The position numbers and the translations under genes were made by a program. DNA of 64,000 nt, from contig JAPOKJ010000012.1 of the NCBI GenBank assembly GCA_029977705.1, positions 1 through 64,000 of the forward strand. The letters run 5' to 3'. The notes below the pieces were generated by a model that was given only the letters and a program-made list of their open reading frames with translations, was not told the DNA's origin and made no database searches. How positions within the stretch are numbered: the stretch's first letter is position 1; each line of letters opens with the position of its first letter. This stretch comes from Burkholderiales bacterium (GTDB lineage: Bacteria; Pseudomonadota; Gammaproteobacteria; Burkholderiales; Burkholderiaceae_E). Below are positions 15,404-24,511 of this stretch, one piece after another.

Positions 15404-17178
15404 GCCTCGACCAGCTCGATCAGCTGCTGCACGCGCAAGGGCTTGTACAGCACTTGCAGCGAGGCGGCCCGGGCCCGCTCGCTGACCGGCTTGCCGACAT
15501 CCCCGGTGACCAGCACGCATTGCAGGTCGGGTTTTCTCTGGCGCAGGGCCGTGATCAGCTGGATGCCATCGCAGGCCTGCGAGATCTGATAGTCGACGAA
15601 GGCCAGCCGGATCGAGGACTCGTGCTCGCTGACCAGGCGCACCGCGGCCTCGGGATCATCGGCCACCAGGACCTGAGCGCCAAAGGTTTCCAGCACGGTT
15701 TGCAAGGCCTGGCTCACCAGTGCATCGTCATCGACGATCAGGATGGAGCGGCCGGCCAGGCGCGTGGGTTGCTGCGGGGGTGTGGGCAGCGCGGGCTTGG
15801 GCGCTGGCGCTGCGATCGGCGCCGACAGGATGCTGGCCGGCACATGCACCCGAAAGCTGGTGCCGACCCCCGGTTTTGATTGCACTTCGATGCGGGCACC
15901 CAGCAGGCGGGCCGCCTTGTCCACGATGCTCAGGCCCAGTCCGAGACCCTTGGCCCTGCGGCCCCGCTCGTCATTGGCCTGGAAATATTCCTTGAAGATG
16001 TCGGGCAGGGCCTGCTCCGGGATGCCGATGCCGGTGTCGCTCACGGTCACGGTCAGTTCGTCTTCGCCACACAGGGCGGACACCTCGATACGGCCGCTTG
16101 GCGTGAAGCGCGCCGCATTGCTGAGCAGGTTGCGAAGGATTTGTTCAAACAGGGACTGGTCGGTCACGATCATGACCGGCGGCACGCTCACCTGCGTCTG
16201 CACCCCGGTCTGCAGGTTGGCGTGGATTTCCTCGACCAAGTGGGTGACGACATTGAGCAGGTTGAAGGGGCTGCGGCGCACCGAGACCTGACCCGAGTCC
16301 AGCCTTGAAAACTCCATCAGGGATTGCAGGATGCGTTCCATCGCGCCCAGGGCCCGCTCGGCATTGCGCGCCATGGCGTGGGCGCTGTCCAGGTCGCGAG
16401 TGCCCTGGATCGCAGACACCAGCAGGCCCACGCCCATGGCGGGCTGGCGCAGGTCATGGCTGGCGGCGATCAGGAAGGCGGACTTGGCACGGGCAGCGCT
16501 CTCGACCAGGGATTTTTGCGCGGTCAGCTCCGACACCAGCTGCTTGTTGATCAGTTTGGCGGTGAGGGCTTCCTTGATGGACCGGGCGCTGGCCAATTGG
16601 CCCCAGGCCATCAGCGCGGTCGCCATCACGCTCAGGCTGGCGACCAGCCAGGTATCGGCGTGTCCTGCGATCAGCCAGGCCAGCACGTTGCCGAGCAGGA
16701 CCGGTACCACCCAATAAGCCGTCCAGCGCGGATAGCAGCCCTGCGCGGCCATGCCGCCCGCGATCCAGCCGACGTTGATGAGGGTGATCATGGCCTGCTG
16801 CGGTTCGCCCAGCAGCGGAAACCAGTGCAGGCTGCCATACATGGAGCCCAGGCCCATCACCAGTGCGGTACCACAGATGAACCAAGTCAGCCAGGCTTCA
16901 TTGGCGATGGCATGGGATTGACGCAGGGCCCAGCGCAGAACCACCAGGCGCAGCATGAAGTTGAACATCATGAAGCCGCACCATAGCCAGGCCTCGCGGG
17001 CGCCGATGTAGGGTGCCAGGTAAACCCCCATGCAGCAGAGCATGATCAGGGCAGCGATGGCCGAGCGCGACGATGCCTCGATGAACAGCCAGCGTCGTTC
17101 GAGATCGACTTCGGGCTGCAATCGCAGGGACAGGTCCGGCGGGGCGGACGCAGTGGTGGGGGAAGGGACTTGAGTCAT
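15400..17178 (-). CDS. Hybrid sensor histidine kinase/response regulator
   Basis: A 592-residue membrane kinase. Residues 37-195 hold about six hydrophobic segments. A short coiled linker (about 198-230) leads to a HisKA domain with phospho-acceptor His241 (ASHDLRQP). A HATPase domain with NLLSNAARFT, DTGIGIPE and GLGLGLSIV follows, then a Pro-rich linker (about 455-475) and a C-terminal receiver domain with DDD and phospho-acceptor Asp529 (LAFVDYQ). There is no recognisable extracytoplasmic sensor and no output-regulator gene beside it, so it is an orphan that must signal to a distant partner. Its stop codon overlaps that of the convergent AceE-like gene (shared CTAG). Confidence 0.92.
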   Translation of the reverse strand: MTQVPSPTTASAPPDLSLRLQPEVDLERRWLFIEASSRSAIAALIMLCCMGVYLAPYIGAREAWLWCGFMMFNFMLRLVVLRWALRQSHAIANEAWLTWFICGTALVMGLGSMYGSLHWFPLLGEPQQAMITLINVGWIAGGMAAQGCYPRWTAYWVVPVLLGNVLAWLIAGHADTWLVASLSVMATALMAWGQLASARSIKEALTAKLINKQLVSELTAQKSLVESAARAKSAFLIAASHDLRQPAMGVGLLVSAIQGTRDLDSAHAMARNAERALGAMERILQSLMEFSRLDSGQVSVRRSPFNLLNVVTHLVEEIHANLQTGVQTQVSVPPVMIVTDQSLFEQILRNLLSNAARFTPSGRIEVSALCGEDELTVTVSDTGIGIPEQALPDIFKEYFQANDERGRRAKGLGLGLSIVDKAARLLGARIEVQSKPGVGTSFRVHVPASILSAPIAAPAPKPALPTPPQQPTRLAGRSILIVDDDALVSQALQTVLETFGAQVLVADDPEAAVRLVSEHESSIRLAFVDYQISQACDGIQLITALRQRKPDLQCVLVTGDVGKPVSERARAASLQVLYKPLRVQQLIELVEA

Positions 17179-17237
17179 CGCGCTTGTCCGCGACTTTAGC
17201 GAACCCGGGCCAGCCTGTCACGGGCCTCGTGATGGGC

Positions 17238-17256
17238 ATCCCCCTTAGGGGGGAGG
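17238..17256. terminator. C/G hairpin beyond the tRNA 3' end
   Basis: CCCCC, loop TTA, GGGGG lies about 12 bases past the tRNA 3' CCA in the direction of tRNA transcription and upstream of the kinase gene. It has no T tract. It could end the tRNA transcript, but this is uncertain. Confidence 0.3.
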
Positions 17257-17267
17257 CTGCAGCCTGA

Positions 17268-17342
17268 TGGCCTCTCCGGCAGGAATCGAACCTGCATCTG
17301 AGTCTTAGGAGGACCCTGTTCTATCCATTGAACTACAGAGAG
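17268..17342 (-). tRNA. tRNA-Arg(CCU), CCA encoded
   Basis: A full cloverleaf folds on the minus strand. The acceptor stem is CTCTCTG/CGGAGAG with one G-U pair. The D stem is GTTC/GAAC. The anticodon stem is GGGTC/GACTC with loop CTCCTAA, giving anticodon CCU at 17309-17307. The T arm is GCAGG-TTCGATT-CCTGC. Discriminator G is followed by an encoded CCA (17270-17268). It decodes AGG arginine codons. No integrase or duplicated 3' end that would mark an integrated element is visible nearby. Confidence 0.95.
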
Positions 17343-17370
17343 CGGGGCGCAAGCGCGCTATTCTAGGGCA

Positions 17371-17880
17371 ATGTCCGATTCCACCCCTCGTCGCCTGCTG
17401 ATCATCTGGTGGTCGCGTACCGGCGCCAGCCGGCAATTGGCCCTGGCCTGCCGTGCCGGCGCTGCGTCGGCGGCGGCCCCGGTACAGGTGCGCTGCCTGC
17501 GCTGCGACCGGGTACGTGCCGCGGACCTGCTGCAGGCCGATGCCTACGTCTTTGTCGCCCCGGAGAACCTGGGCAGCCTGGCCGGGATGATGAAGGCCTT
17601 CTTTGACCGGCTCTATTACGACGCGCTTGACCAGCTCGCGGGCCGTGCCTATGCCGCCCTCATCACGGCGGGCAGCGACGGGGAGGGGGCGCAGCGTCAG
17701 CTCGAGCGGATCGTCACGGGCTGGCGCCTGCGCCAGGCGGCAGCGACGCGGATCGTGCGCCTGGCGGCGCAGACGCCGCAAGCCATCCTGGCGCCCAAGC
17801 AGGTGCCGGCGCAGGAGCGTCTGGCGGCCCGTGAGCTGGGGCTGGCCCTGGCCGAGGGGCTGGCTCAAGGCATCTTCTGA
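17371..17880 (+). CDS. Flavodoxin-like/NADPH-dependent FMN reductase family protein
   Basis: A 169-residue protein with a flavodoxin-like fold. The first strand and phosphate-binding loop read LIIWWSRTGASRQLA (about 9-23). The later segment YVFVAPENLGSLAGMMKAFFDRLYY (about 66-90) matches the second FMN loop and dimer helix of flavodoxin/WrbA-like proteins. It probably binds FMN and transfers electrons in the cytosol; partner and substrate are unknown. It stands alone, between the tRNA and the convergent folA gene. The ATG at 17371 begins a normal family N-terminus. Confidence 0.78.
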   Translation: MSDSTPRRLLIIWWSRTGASRQLALACRAGAASAAAPVQVRCLRCDRVRAADLLQADAYVFVAPENLGSLAGMMKAFFDRLYYDALDQLAGRAYAALITAGSDGEGAQRQLERIVTGWRLRQAAATRIVRLAAQTPQAILAPKQVPAQERLAARELGLALAEGLAQGIF

Positions 17881-17884
17881 GGCG

Positions 17885-17899
17885 ATCGCGTGTCGCGAT
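17885..17899. terminator. Hairpin between convergent flavodoxin-like and folA genes
   Basis: ATCGCG, loop TGT, CGCGAT: a perfect six-pair stem in the 31-base gap between two convergent stop codons. No T tract follows on either side. Position suggests a bidirectional terminator. Confidence 0.4.
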
Positions 17900-17911
17900 G
17901 CACCCAGCGGC

Positions 17912-18460
17912 TCAGCGCCGCCGCAGGGTCACGAAGCGGTAGGCCAGGCCGGTGCGGCTGGTCAGCCAGGCCTCGGCCTCGCCTTCACCCTGGCTGCGAA
18001 CCCATTGCGCCGGATCCGGTGTCGGGAAGTGGGCATCACCCTCGATGTGCAGGTCGATCTCGGTCAGCTCGATACGATCGGCCAGCGGCAGGGCCTCGCG
18101 GTAAAGCTGGGCACCGCCGATGACGAAGACCGGATCGGTGGGCCATGGGGCTGCGCCGGCCTGCGGTTGTGGGCAGGGTTGCTGGCTCAGGTGCAGGGCG
18201 GCCTCGAGCGATCCGGCTTGCTCGACGCCGGGCGGCAGCGACAGGCCCGGCGCCTGCCGGCTGACCACGATGCTGCGCCGCTGCGGCAGGGGGCGACCGA
18301 TCGACTCGAAGGTCTTGCGGCCCATGATGATGCAATGCCCGGAGGTCAGGGCCTTGAAATGGGCCAGATCCTCGGGCAGGTGCCAGGGCAGGGCGTTGTC
18401 GCGACCGATCACGCCATGGGCGCTGGCCAGGACCAGGACGCACGCCGGGCTGGCGCTCAT
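17912..18460 (-). CDS. folA: Dihydrofolate reductase
   Basis: A 182-residue FolA that reduces dihydrofolate to tetrahydrofolate with NADPH. Visible landmarks are GVIGRDNALPWHLPEDL (substrate and NADPH loop with the active-site acidic residue), GRKTFESIG and FVIGGAQLY. A Pro/Gln-rich insert of about 15 residues (around 95-110) lengthens it against the E. coli enzyme of 159 residues. The ATG at 18460 is preferred; an in-frame GTG two codons earlier is possible. It lies 19 bases after thyA on the same strand, so the enzyme that recycles dihydrofolate is made with the enzyme that produces it. Confidence 0.96.
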   Translation of the reverse strand: MSASPACVLVLASAHGVIGRDNALPWHLPEDLAHFKALTSGHCIIMGRKTFESIGRPLPQRRSIVVSRQAPGLSLPPGVEQAGSLEAALHLSQQPCPQPQAGAAPWPTDPVFVIGGAQLYREALPLADRIELTEIDLHIEGDAHFPTPDPAQWVRSQGEGEAEAWLTSRTGLAYRFVTLRRR

Positions 18461-18479
18461 GGGCACAGGGTCACCGTCA

Positions 18480-19274
18480 TCAGACCGCCACCGGTGCCTT
18501 GATGGCGGGATGACTGCGGTAATCCTCGATCAGGAAGTCTTCGTAGCGGTAGTCGAACAGGCTGTCGGGTTTGCGCAGGATCTTCAGGCGGGGCAGGGGA
18601 TAGGGTTCGCGGGCCAGTTGGGTGCGGACCTGATCCATGTGGTTGGCATACAGATGGCAGTCGCCGCCGGTCCAGATGAAGTCGCCCGGCACGAGATCGC
18701 ACTGCTGCGCGATCATTTCGGTGAGCAGGGCATAGGAGGCGATATTGAAGGGCACGCCCAGGAAGATGTCGGCGCTGCGCTGGTACAGCTGGCAGGACAG
18801 CCGGCCTTGCGCGACATAGAACTGGAAGAAGGCATGGCAGGGCGCCAGGGCCATCTTGGGCAGGTCGGCCACATTCCAGGCTGAGACGATCAGGCGTCGC
18901 GAATCCGGATCGGTGCGCAGTCGCTTGATCAGGTCGGCCATCTGGTCCAGGTGCTGGCCGTCAGGGGTCGGCCAGGAGCGCCATTGATAACCGTACACCG
19001 GCCCCAGGTTGCCCTGTGCGTCGGCCCACTCATCCCAGATCGAGACGCCGTTGTCCTTCAGGTAGGCGATGTTGGTGTCGCCCTTCAGGAACCACAGCAG
19101 TTCATGGATGATCGACTTGGTATGCACCTTCTTGGTGGTGACCAGCGGAAAGCCTTCGGCGAGGTTGAAGCGCATCTGCCAGCCAAACACTGAACGGGTG
19201 CCGGTACCGGTGCGATCGTTCTTTTGGGCGCCGTGCTCGTACACATGGCGCATCAGGTCGAGATAGGCTTTCAT
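18480..19274 (-). CDS. thyA: Thymidylate synthase
   Basis: A 264-residue ThyA, the same length as the E. coli enzyme. It methylates dUMP to dTMP using methylenetetrahydrofolate. The catalytic Cys146 lies in [12 protein letters not shown]. Other family segments are [40 protein letters not shown] and GDCHLYANH. It is the first gene of the thyA-folA pair. The intergenic space to the gspC stop upstream is only 32 bases, so it may also be reached by gspC transcription. Confidence 0.98.
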   Translation of the reverse strand: MKAYLDLMRHVYEHGAQKNDRTGTGTRSVFGWQMRFNLAEGFPLVTTKKVHTKSIIHELLWFLKGDTNIAYLKDNGVSIWDEWADAQGNLGPVYGYQWRSWPTPDGQHLDQMADLIKRLRTDPDSRRLIVSAWNVADLPKMALAPCHAFFQFYVAQGRLSCQLYQRSADIFLGVPFNIASYALLTEMIAQQCDLVPGDFIWTGGDCHLYANHMDQVRTQLAREPYPLPRLKILRKPDSLFDYRYEDFLIEDYRSHPAIKAPVAV

Positions 19275-19306
19275 CGCGTCGGTTGCAGGTCGGTTCGGGA
19301 AGCGGG

Positions 19307-20083
19307 TCAGGGACCATTGTAGCCGGGCGTGCCGGGCCCCGCGGCGGGCGAAGGGAAGGATGGGGCGCCGGGCGCCGGGGCAGGCGGCATCCCGGGGCTG
19401 GCCATTGCCGGCTGGGGCAGGCCGGCCTGAGGGGCCGGGCTGCCGGGCGATGTGGCCGGTGTGATGGAGGTGCTTGGGGACGGCGAGAAAGCCGCCGCAG
19501 GCGGGACGGTGCCGGTATTCGGGCCGGGCGGCGCCGTCGGCACCACGGAAGCCGGGCCGGCTGGCGTGCTGCCGGGGGCGCCGGTCGGGTTGCCGGCTGC
19601 GGGTGCGGGACCGCGGGTGAGGACCGCCAGATCGGCCCGGGCCGGAGCCGGCAGGCTCTGGCGAAGGCCGCCCTGGTCGTCACCGAGCCGCACCTCGCGG
19701 GCATCGATGGCCAGGACGCGCAGCTTGCCGTCAACCAGATCACCCACCGCATGGGCCTTGCCCGGCCGGCCATCGACCGACAGCAGGGCCGAGCCGCGTG
19801 GCCCGGCGGCCAGGATGCCGAGCACACGGATGTTGCTGGAGACCGGCGCGGCGTCGCGCGCGGCGGCCGCTGGCGGGAGTTGCCCGAACAGGCTGCGGGC
19901 CGGTGCGAGATTGGTCGGGCCGCTGCTGTCACTGAGCGTGCCGGCTGGCGCGATGCGCACGGGCGGAGCGAGCCAGATCGATGCCCAGTAAGTAACGACC
20001 GCCACGAGCAGACACAGGGCCAGCGCGCTCGCCAGCCACCACGCCCACCCCTTGTTTTCGACCACTGGTCTGCGAAACTTCAT
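19307..20083 (-). CDS. gspC: Type II secretion system protein C (inner-membrane clamp)
   Basis: A 258-residue protein with one N-terminal membrane anchor (about 13-40) and a periplasmic homology region (about 64-130: LFGQLP...[32 protein letters not shown]) typical of GspC, which links the inner-membrane platform to the GspD secretin. After about residue 155 the protein is a low-complexity Pro/Ala/Gly tail without a PDZ or coiled-coil domain. It is divergent from the main gsp operon (98 bases to the gspG start), the usual arrangement in Burkholderiales. Gene identity rests on the HR domain and context. Confidence 0.85.
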   Translation of the reverse strand: MKFRRPVVENKGWAWWLASALALCLLVAVVTYWASIWLAPPVRIAPAGTLSDSSGPTNLAPARSLFGQLPPAAAARDAAPVSSNIRVLGILAAGPRGSALLSVDGRPGKAHAVGDLVDGKLRVLAIDAREVRLGDDQGGLRQSLPAPARADLAVLTRGPAPAAGNPTGAPGSTPAGPASVVPTAPPGPNTGTVPPAAAFSPSPSTSITPATSPGSPAPQAGLPQPAMASPGMPPAPAPGAPSFPSPAAGPGTPGYNGP

Positions 20084-20181
20084 CGTATGGCACCCCGGTG
20101 CACTATTGCCTTGTAGCCTTGCAGCGCAACCGCACTGGTAAACTGCTCGAATCGCCGGACAACAATATCACGACCACCCCC

Positions 20182-20661
20182 ATGACATCGTTTCACCCTT
20201 CCCGTTCCTCAGCCTCGCGCAGGGCCGTGCCGCCTGCCCAGCGCCGGCTGCTGGGCTTCACGCTGATCGAACTGATGGTCGTCATCGTCATCCTGGGCGT
20301 GCTGGGCACGCTGGTGGTGCCGCGTCTGATGAACAAGCCCGACGAGGCCCGTGTGACGGCCGCGCGCACCAACATCGGCCAGGTGATGCAGGCGCTCGAC
20401 ATGTACCGTCTGGACAACCAGCGTTACCCGACGGCCGAGCAGGGCCTTGCAGCGCTTGCGGTCCGGCCGACCTCGGCGCCGGTGCCCAACAACTGGAAGC
20501 AATACCTGAAGGAAGCACCGCTCGATCCCTGGGGTCGTCCGTATGTGTACCTGAACCCCGGCATCAAGGGCGAGATCGATGTCTTGAGTTATGGCGCGGA
20601 TGGCCAGCAAGGCGGCGAGGGCGTGAATGCCGATATCGGCTCCTGGTCGCTCAATCGCTGA
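20182..20661 (+). CDS. gspG: Type II secretion system major pseudopilin
   Basis: A major pseudopilin of 159 residues from the ATG at 20182. The prepilin peptidase site is G/FTLIELMVV, followed by the hydrophobic helix. The C-terminal calcium-loop region includes YPTAEQGLAAL, APLDPWGRPYVY and SYGADGQQGGEG. A GTG at 20227 with GCAGGG upstream would give a more usual ten-residue leader and is a real alternative start. It polymerises into the periplasmic pseudopilus that pushes substrates through GspD. It is the first gene of the plus-strand gsp operon. Confidence 0.95.
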   Translation: MTSFHPSRSSASRRAVPPAQRRLLGFTLIELMVVIVILGVLGTLVVPRLMNKPDEARVTAARTNIGQVMQALDMYRLDNQRYPTAEQGLAALAVRPTSAPVPNNWKQYLKEAPLDPWGRPYVYLNPGIKGEIDVLSYGADGQQGGEGVNADIGSWSLNR

Positions 20662-20734
20662 GCGCCCGGGGAACATCCCCATCACCTGCAGTGTCTGCGG
20701 GAGCGCCGGTCTCGCGCCCAAGGCCCTCAAGGGT

Positions 20735-21229
20735 ATGCCCGTCCGTGGCTTTACCCTCATCGAAGTGCTGGTGACGCTGCTCATTGCCAGCGTCATGTTC
20801 GGGATGGCCTTGCTGTCCATGCATTCTTTGGACCGCGGCCTTCAGGTCGAGGCCCAGCGCCTGTCGCAATTGCTGTCCTTTGCCCGTGACTATGCGCAGA
20901 TGCGCGGTCGTGCGGTGCGCTTTGAAGCCGATGGCAGCGGCTATCGCTTCATCTCCCGCAACCAGGGGGACTGGGCCCTGATTCTCGATGAGCCCGTGCT
21001 GCGCGAGCGGGTCTGGGACAAGCCGACCCAGGTGCGCCTGGAGCGCGAGGCCTTGCCGTTTTCAGCCGATGCCTTGCCTGGCAGTGCCGCGGCATCCAAT
21101 GTGGTCGAGTTCGGGCGCGACTATGTCGATACCCCCTTCGTGCTCTGGCTGGCCCAGGACAACCAGAAGCTGGGCATTGCCTCCAATGGCCTGGGCCGCT
21201 TCCAGGTGCAGGCGGAGGCCACACGATGA
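20735..21229 (+). CDS. gspH: Type II secretion system minor pseudopilin GspH
   Basis: A 164-residue minor pseudopilin. It begins MPVRG/FTLIEVLVTLLIASVMFG, a very short leader with the conserved Gly-Phe cleavage site and Glu5. A Shine-Dalgarno-like AAGGG sits close to the ATG at 20735. Longer in-frame starts back to 20627 overlap gspG and lack leader character. The GspH domain follows (about 30-160). It shares a four-base ATGA overlap with gspI. Confidence 0.9.
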   Translation: MPVRGFTLIEVLVTLLIASVMFGMALLSMHSLDRGLQVEAQRLSQLLSFARDYAQMRGRAVRFEADGSGYRFISRNQGDWALILDEPVLRERVWDKPTQVRLEREALPFSADALPGSAAASNVVEFGRDYVDTPFVLWLAQDNQKLGIASNGLGRFQVQAEATR

Positions 21230-21633
21230 GGACCCAGCCGGTGACCCCGCGGCAGCGCCGCAGCTCCCGCAGCCAGCGCTCTGGCAGGGGCTTTACCTTG
21301 GTCGAGGTGCTGGTGGCGCTGGGGATTGCCGCCGTTTCACTGACCGCATCGCTGCGCGCCACCAGTGCGATGATGCTCAACAACGAGCAGATGCGCGCGC
21401 ACCTGCTGGCCGTCTGGAGTGCCGAGAACCAGTTGGCCCTGATCCGGCTGGAGCAGCGCTGGCCCGATGTCGGGCAGACCCGTTTCAACTGCCCGCAGTC
21501 CTCTCTGCCGCTCGAATGCCGGCAGCGGGTGACGCAGATGCCGTACCGCGAGATTCGCGCGGTCGAGCTGGAAGTGTTTGATGCACAGGGCCATCGCTTG
21601 GCCAGGCTGGTGGGCTTTGCCAAGAGCAACTGA
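21226..21633 (+). CDS. gspI: Type II secretion system minor pseudopilin GspI
   Basis: A 135-residue minor pseudopilin. A basic leader of 22 residues ends at the processing site GRG/FTLVEVLVALGIAAVSL. The mature domain is short, as usual for GspI, which caps the pseudopilus with GspJ and GspK. The start overlaps gspH by four bases (ATGA). Its 3' end overlaps the gspJ start by about 53 bases. Confidence 0.92.
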   Translation: MRTQPVTPRQRRSSRSQRSGRGFTLVEVLVALGIAAVSLTASLRATSAMMLNNEQMRAHLLAVWSAENQLALIRLEQRWPDVGQTRFNCPQSSLPLECRQRVTQMPYREIRAVELEVFDAQGHRLARLVGFAKSN

Positions 21634-22231
21634 CATCCGCGCGATTGACAGGGCTGCAGGCTTCACGCTGGTCGAGGTCCTGATTGCCATCAGCCTGATG
21701 GCGGTGCTCGCGGTGATGTGTTGGCGCGGACTCGAGGCCGTGGTCAGCGGCCGTGACCGCATCCTTCAGGGCGGCGAGCAGATGCAGGCCTTGTCGACCC
21801 TGATGGCGCAGCTGGACGAAGACCTCAACCGCAGCCAGCCGCTGCGCCGGGTGCTTGGGCGAGACCCGATCCTGCTCTCGCGCACGCCCGCCGGCGCCCT
21901 GCTGGCCCTGGAGCGGCCGGTACCGGGCCAGAGCACGGGCCTGGTCCAGCATGTCGAATGGCGCGTCGATGCGGGACGGCTCCAGCGCGGCTATGCGGCA
22001 CCGGAAAATCCCCTGGCGCCCGGCGCGGCCCGCACCATGGTCTGGCAGACCCTGCTCGAGCCGGTAGAGGACTGGCGGGGACGCATCCTGCGCCGCAACC
22101 TGCGCCGGCAATGGCTCGATGCCCAGTCCGACCTGGGCGGCACGGCCAATCCGGGCGACATCATCGGCCTCGAGTTTGCCATCGTGCAGGGCGGGCAGAC
22201 GCTGACGCGGATCCTGGCGGTGGAGGATTGA
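21581..22231 (+). CDS. gspJ: Type II secretion system minor pseudopilin GspJ
   Basis: A 216-residue minor pseudopilin with cleavage site RAAG/FTLVEVLIAISLMAVLAVM. The ATG at 21581 is chosen because GGAAG lies six bases upstream, giving a 28-residue leader and a 53-base overlap with gspI. A TTG at 21617 would give a shorter leader without overlap. The body (QHVEWRVDAGRLQRGY, VEDWRGRILRR) fits GspJ, the tip-complex component. The stop overlaps the gspK start by one base (TGATG). Confidence 0.9.
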   Translation: MHRAIAWPGWWALPRATDIRAIDRAAGFTLVEVLIAISLMAVLAVMCWRGLEAVVSGRDRILQGGEQMQALSTLMAQLDEDLNRSQPLRRVLGRDPILLSRTPAGALLALERPVPGQSTGLVQHVEWRVDAGRLQRGYAAPENPLAPGAARTMVWQTLLEPVEDWRGRILRRNLRRQWLDAQSDLGGTANPGDIIGLEFAIVQGGQTLTRILAVED

Positions 22232-23232
22232 TGCCGATGCGCCGCCGCCCCCCGCCGAACAGCGCACATGCCGGCCGCAGCCGGCGCGGCTCGGCCATCA
22301 TCAGCGTGCTGGTGGTCCTGGCCCTGTGCACCCTGGTGGTGTCGGGCCTTTTCTCGCGCGAGTTCGTGACCCTGCGCTCCGTGGAGAACCGGGCTTCGCT
22401 GTCCCAGATCCGCTGGATGGAGCGTGCCGTGCTCGACTGGGTCCGGGTAGCCCTGCGCTTTGATGCGATGAACGATGCCCGTCAGCAAAAGATCAGCGAT
22501 GAGTGCACCGAGCCCTGGACCGTGCTGGTCGAGCGCGAGACCCAGCTCGATGAGACCACCACCGGCGGCATTGCGCTGAGCACGCCGGAGCGGCCGGCGA
22601 TCATCTCTGGACAGGTCAGGGATGCGCAGGCCCGCTTCAACCTGAACAACCTGATCGATGTGTCGCGCGAACCGGTGATCGCGATATCGGCGCGCCAGGT
22701 CGAGGCCTTCAAACGCCTGCTCAACCAGTTGCAACTGGCCGAGGGCCTGGCTGACACCCTGTCCGCGCAAATGTTGCTGACCCGGCCGCGCAAACAGGGC
22801 GAGGCCATGCTGGCCGCCACCCGGCCACGCATGATCTTTGTCGAGGATTTGCAGTCGCTGCCCGGGTTCACGCCGGAGGTGATGCGCAAGCTGGAAAGGT
22901 TTGTGATCTTCCTGCCCGGCTTTACCACGGTCAACGTCAATTTCGCCGAACCCGAGGTGCTGTCCGCCGTGGTCAGTGGCCTGGGGATGGCCGATGCACG
23001 CCGCCTGTCCCAGGCCTCGCAGTGCCGCCAGCCGATCAACAGTACCGCAAAGATTGGTGAGGCCATCGGCGGGTCGACTCAGTATGATCTGAGCCTGCTC
23101 GACGTCAAGAGCGACTACTTTCTGGTCGAGGGCAATGTGCGGTACGATCGGATGGAAGTTAAAACCGAGGCCTTGCTCAGGCGCGAGCGCGGCAGCAATC
23201 AGGTTGTGGTGGAATGGCAGCAACGAAAATAA
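22231..23232 (+). CDS. gspK: Type II secretion system minor pseudopilin GspK
   Basis: A 333-residue pseudopilin, the largest of the tip complex. The leader ends near RRG/SAIISVLVVLALCTLVVSGLF, without the Glu5 of other pseudopilins, as is characteristic of GspK. The SAM-like helical region includes DAQARFNLNNLI and the segment LQSLPGFTPEVMRKL. The ATG at 22231 has GGAGG five bases upstream and forms a TGATG junction with gspJ. The coding end overlaps gspL by 19 bases. Confidence 0.93.
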   Translation: MPMRRRPPPNSAHAGRSRRGSAIISVLVVLALCTLVVSGLFSREFVTLRSVENRASLSQIRWMERAVLDWVRVALRFDAMNDARQQKISDECTEPWTVLVERETQLDETTTGGIALSTPERPAIISGQVRDAQARFNLNNLIDVSREPVIAISARQVEAFKRLLNQLQLAEGLADTLSAQMLLTRPRKQGEAMLAATRPRMIFVEDLQSLPGFTPEVMRKLERFVIFLPGFTTVNVNFAEPEVLSAVVSGLGMADARRLSQASQCRQPINSTAKIGEAIGGSTQYDLSLLDVKSDYFLVEGNVRYDRMEVKTEALLRRERGSNQVVVEWQQRK

Positions 23233-24503
23233 GAAAAGGCGAAGCGCTGATCTGGTTGCCGCCCCGCAGCGTGGGCGAGCGCGCCTTTGCCAGCGAGCCG
23301 CGCCTCATCGTGCTCGCCGGCGAGGGTGGCTACCAGCGCATGAGCCTGGATGCGCTGGGCGGCATCCGCATGGCGCGGCTGATCTTCGATGCCCGCGATG
23401 TCAGCCTGCACAGCCTGCGCCTGCCGCCCCTGAAGGGAGCACGGCTGCGCCAGGCACTGCCTGCAGCGCTTGAGGACCTGCTGCTGCAGGACCCATCGCA
23501 ATGCCTGATGGCCTTTGTCAAGGTGCCGCACAACGAGGCCGGATTGAGCACGGTGGCCGCCCTGGACAAGGCCTGGTTCGAATTCGTGCTCGGGGCCCTG
23601 GAGCGGCGCAAGATCACCGTGACCGGCGCCCACGCCGCGCAACTGGTGCTTCCTGCCAGCGCGGGCAGTTTCGAGATGGCATTGCTCCATGAGGGTCTGG
23701 CGCTGTCCTGGCTCGAGGCGGGCGGGGCCAGACATGGGCTGGGCTGGGGGGCTTCGGCCGATGCCGATTTCAGTGCCGAGAGCATTCGCCACGCCTTGCA
23801 GACAGCCACCCTCGCCCTGGCGGCCCATGATGTCGATGCCAGTCGCTGGCCCCTGCGGGCCTTCATCGAGGATGCTCAATGGCAGGCGCCGCTGGATCAG
23901 GCCCTGCGCGGCCAGAACCGCGTCGCCCAGGTCGAGCACCTGCCCCGACCCGAGCGCCTGCCACTCGACTGGAACACGCTCGATTTCATGCCCTCGCGCA
24001 GTGGCACTGCCTTGTCGCGCTGGGCGGCCGACACCGACTGGCGCCAGTGGCGTCTGCCCTTTGCCCTGGGCGCCGCAGCGGTGTCGCTGTTCCTGCTCGG
24101 CCTGAACCTGCACTGGGGGGCGCTCAGCCAGGAAAAACAGGCGCTGCGCCAACAGATCGAGCGCCGCTTCCGGCAGGCCTTTCCATCGGTACCGGTGGTC
24201 GTCGATCCGCTGGCCCAGGGCCAGAAGGAATTGAACCTGCTGCGGGCGCGCAATGGCCAGAGCGGTCCGGACGATTTCCTGCCCTTGCTGGCGCGCCTGT
24301 CGCTGGCCCTGGGCAACGAAGCGGGGGACAGCCTGAGCTCGGTCGAATATCGTGAGGGCCGCCTGCGCCTGCGGCTTCGACCCGAGCGAGTCGCGGACAA
24401 GACGGCCCGCGATGCCCTGGTGCAGTCGGCACGGCGTGTCGGCTTGAAGCTCGTGTTCGAAGACGAACGTCAGGGGCTGGCCGTTGCCAGCGCCGCGCCC
24501 TGA
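23214..24503 (+). CDS. gspL: Type II secretion system inner-membrane platform protein GspL
   Basis: A 429-residue bitopic protein. The N-terminal cytoplasmic actin-like domain (about 1-270) docks the GspE ATPase. One membrane helix follows at about 280-300 (LPFALGAAAVSLFLLGLNL), then a periplasmic ferredoxin-like domain that pairs with GspM. Translation begins inside the end of gspK (19-base overlap). Eight bases separate it from gspM. Sequence conservation is low, as usual, so the call rests on architecture and operon position. Confidence 0.9.
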   Translation: MAATKIRKGEALIWLPPRSVGERAFASEPRLIVLAGEGGYQRMSLDALGGIRMARLIFDARDVSLHSLRLPPLKGARLRQALPAALEDLLLQDPSQCLMAFVKVPHNEAGLSTVAALDKAWFEFVLGALERRKITVTGAHAAQLVLPASAGSFEMALLHEGLALSWLEAGGARHGLGWGASADADFSAESIRHALQTATLALAAHDVDASRWPLRAFIEDAQWQAPLDQALRGQNRVAQVEHLPRPERLPLDWNTLDFMPSRSGTALSRWAADTDWRQWRLPFALGAAAVSLFLLGLNLHWGALSQEKQALRQQIERRFRQAFPSVPVVVDPLAQGQKELNLLRARNGQSGPDDFLPLLARLSLALGNEAGDSLSSVEYREGRLRLRLRPERVADKTARDALVQSARRVGLKLVFEDERQGLAVASAAP

Positions 24504-24511
24504 GGCCGCCC

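Noticed and set aside
17268-17342. tRNA-Arg as attachment site of an integrated element
   Set aside because: No integrase gene, no duplicated tRNA 3' end and no accessory gene block were seen on either side.
23076-23093. GACTCA...TGAG inside gspK as another TetR operator
   Set aside because: It is inside a coding region, the arm spacing differs, and the conserved GAATCG flank is missing.
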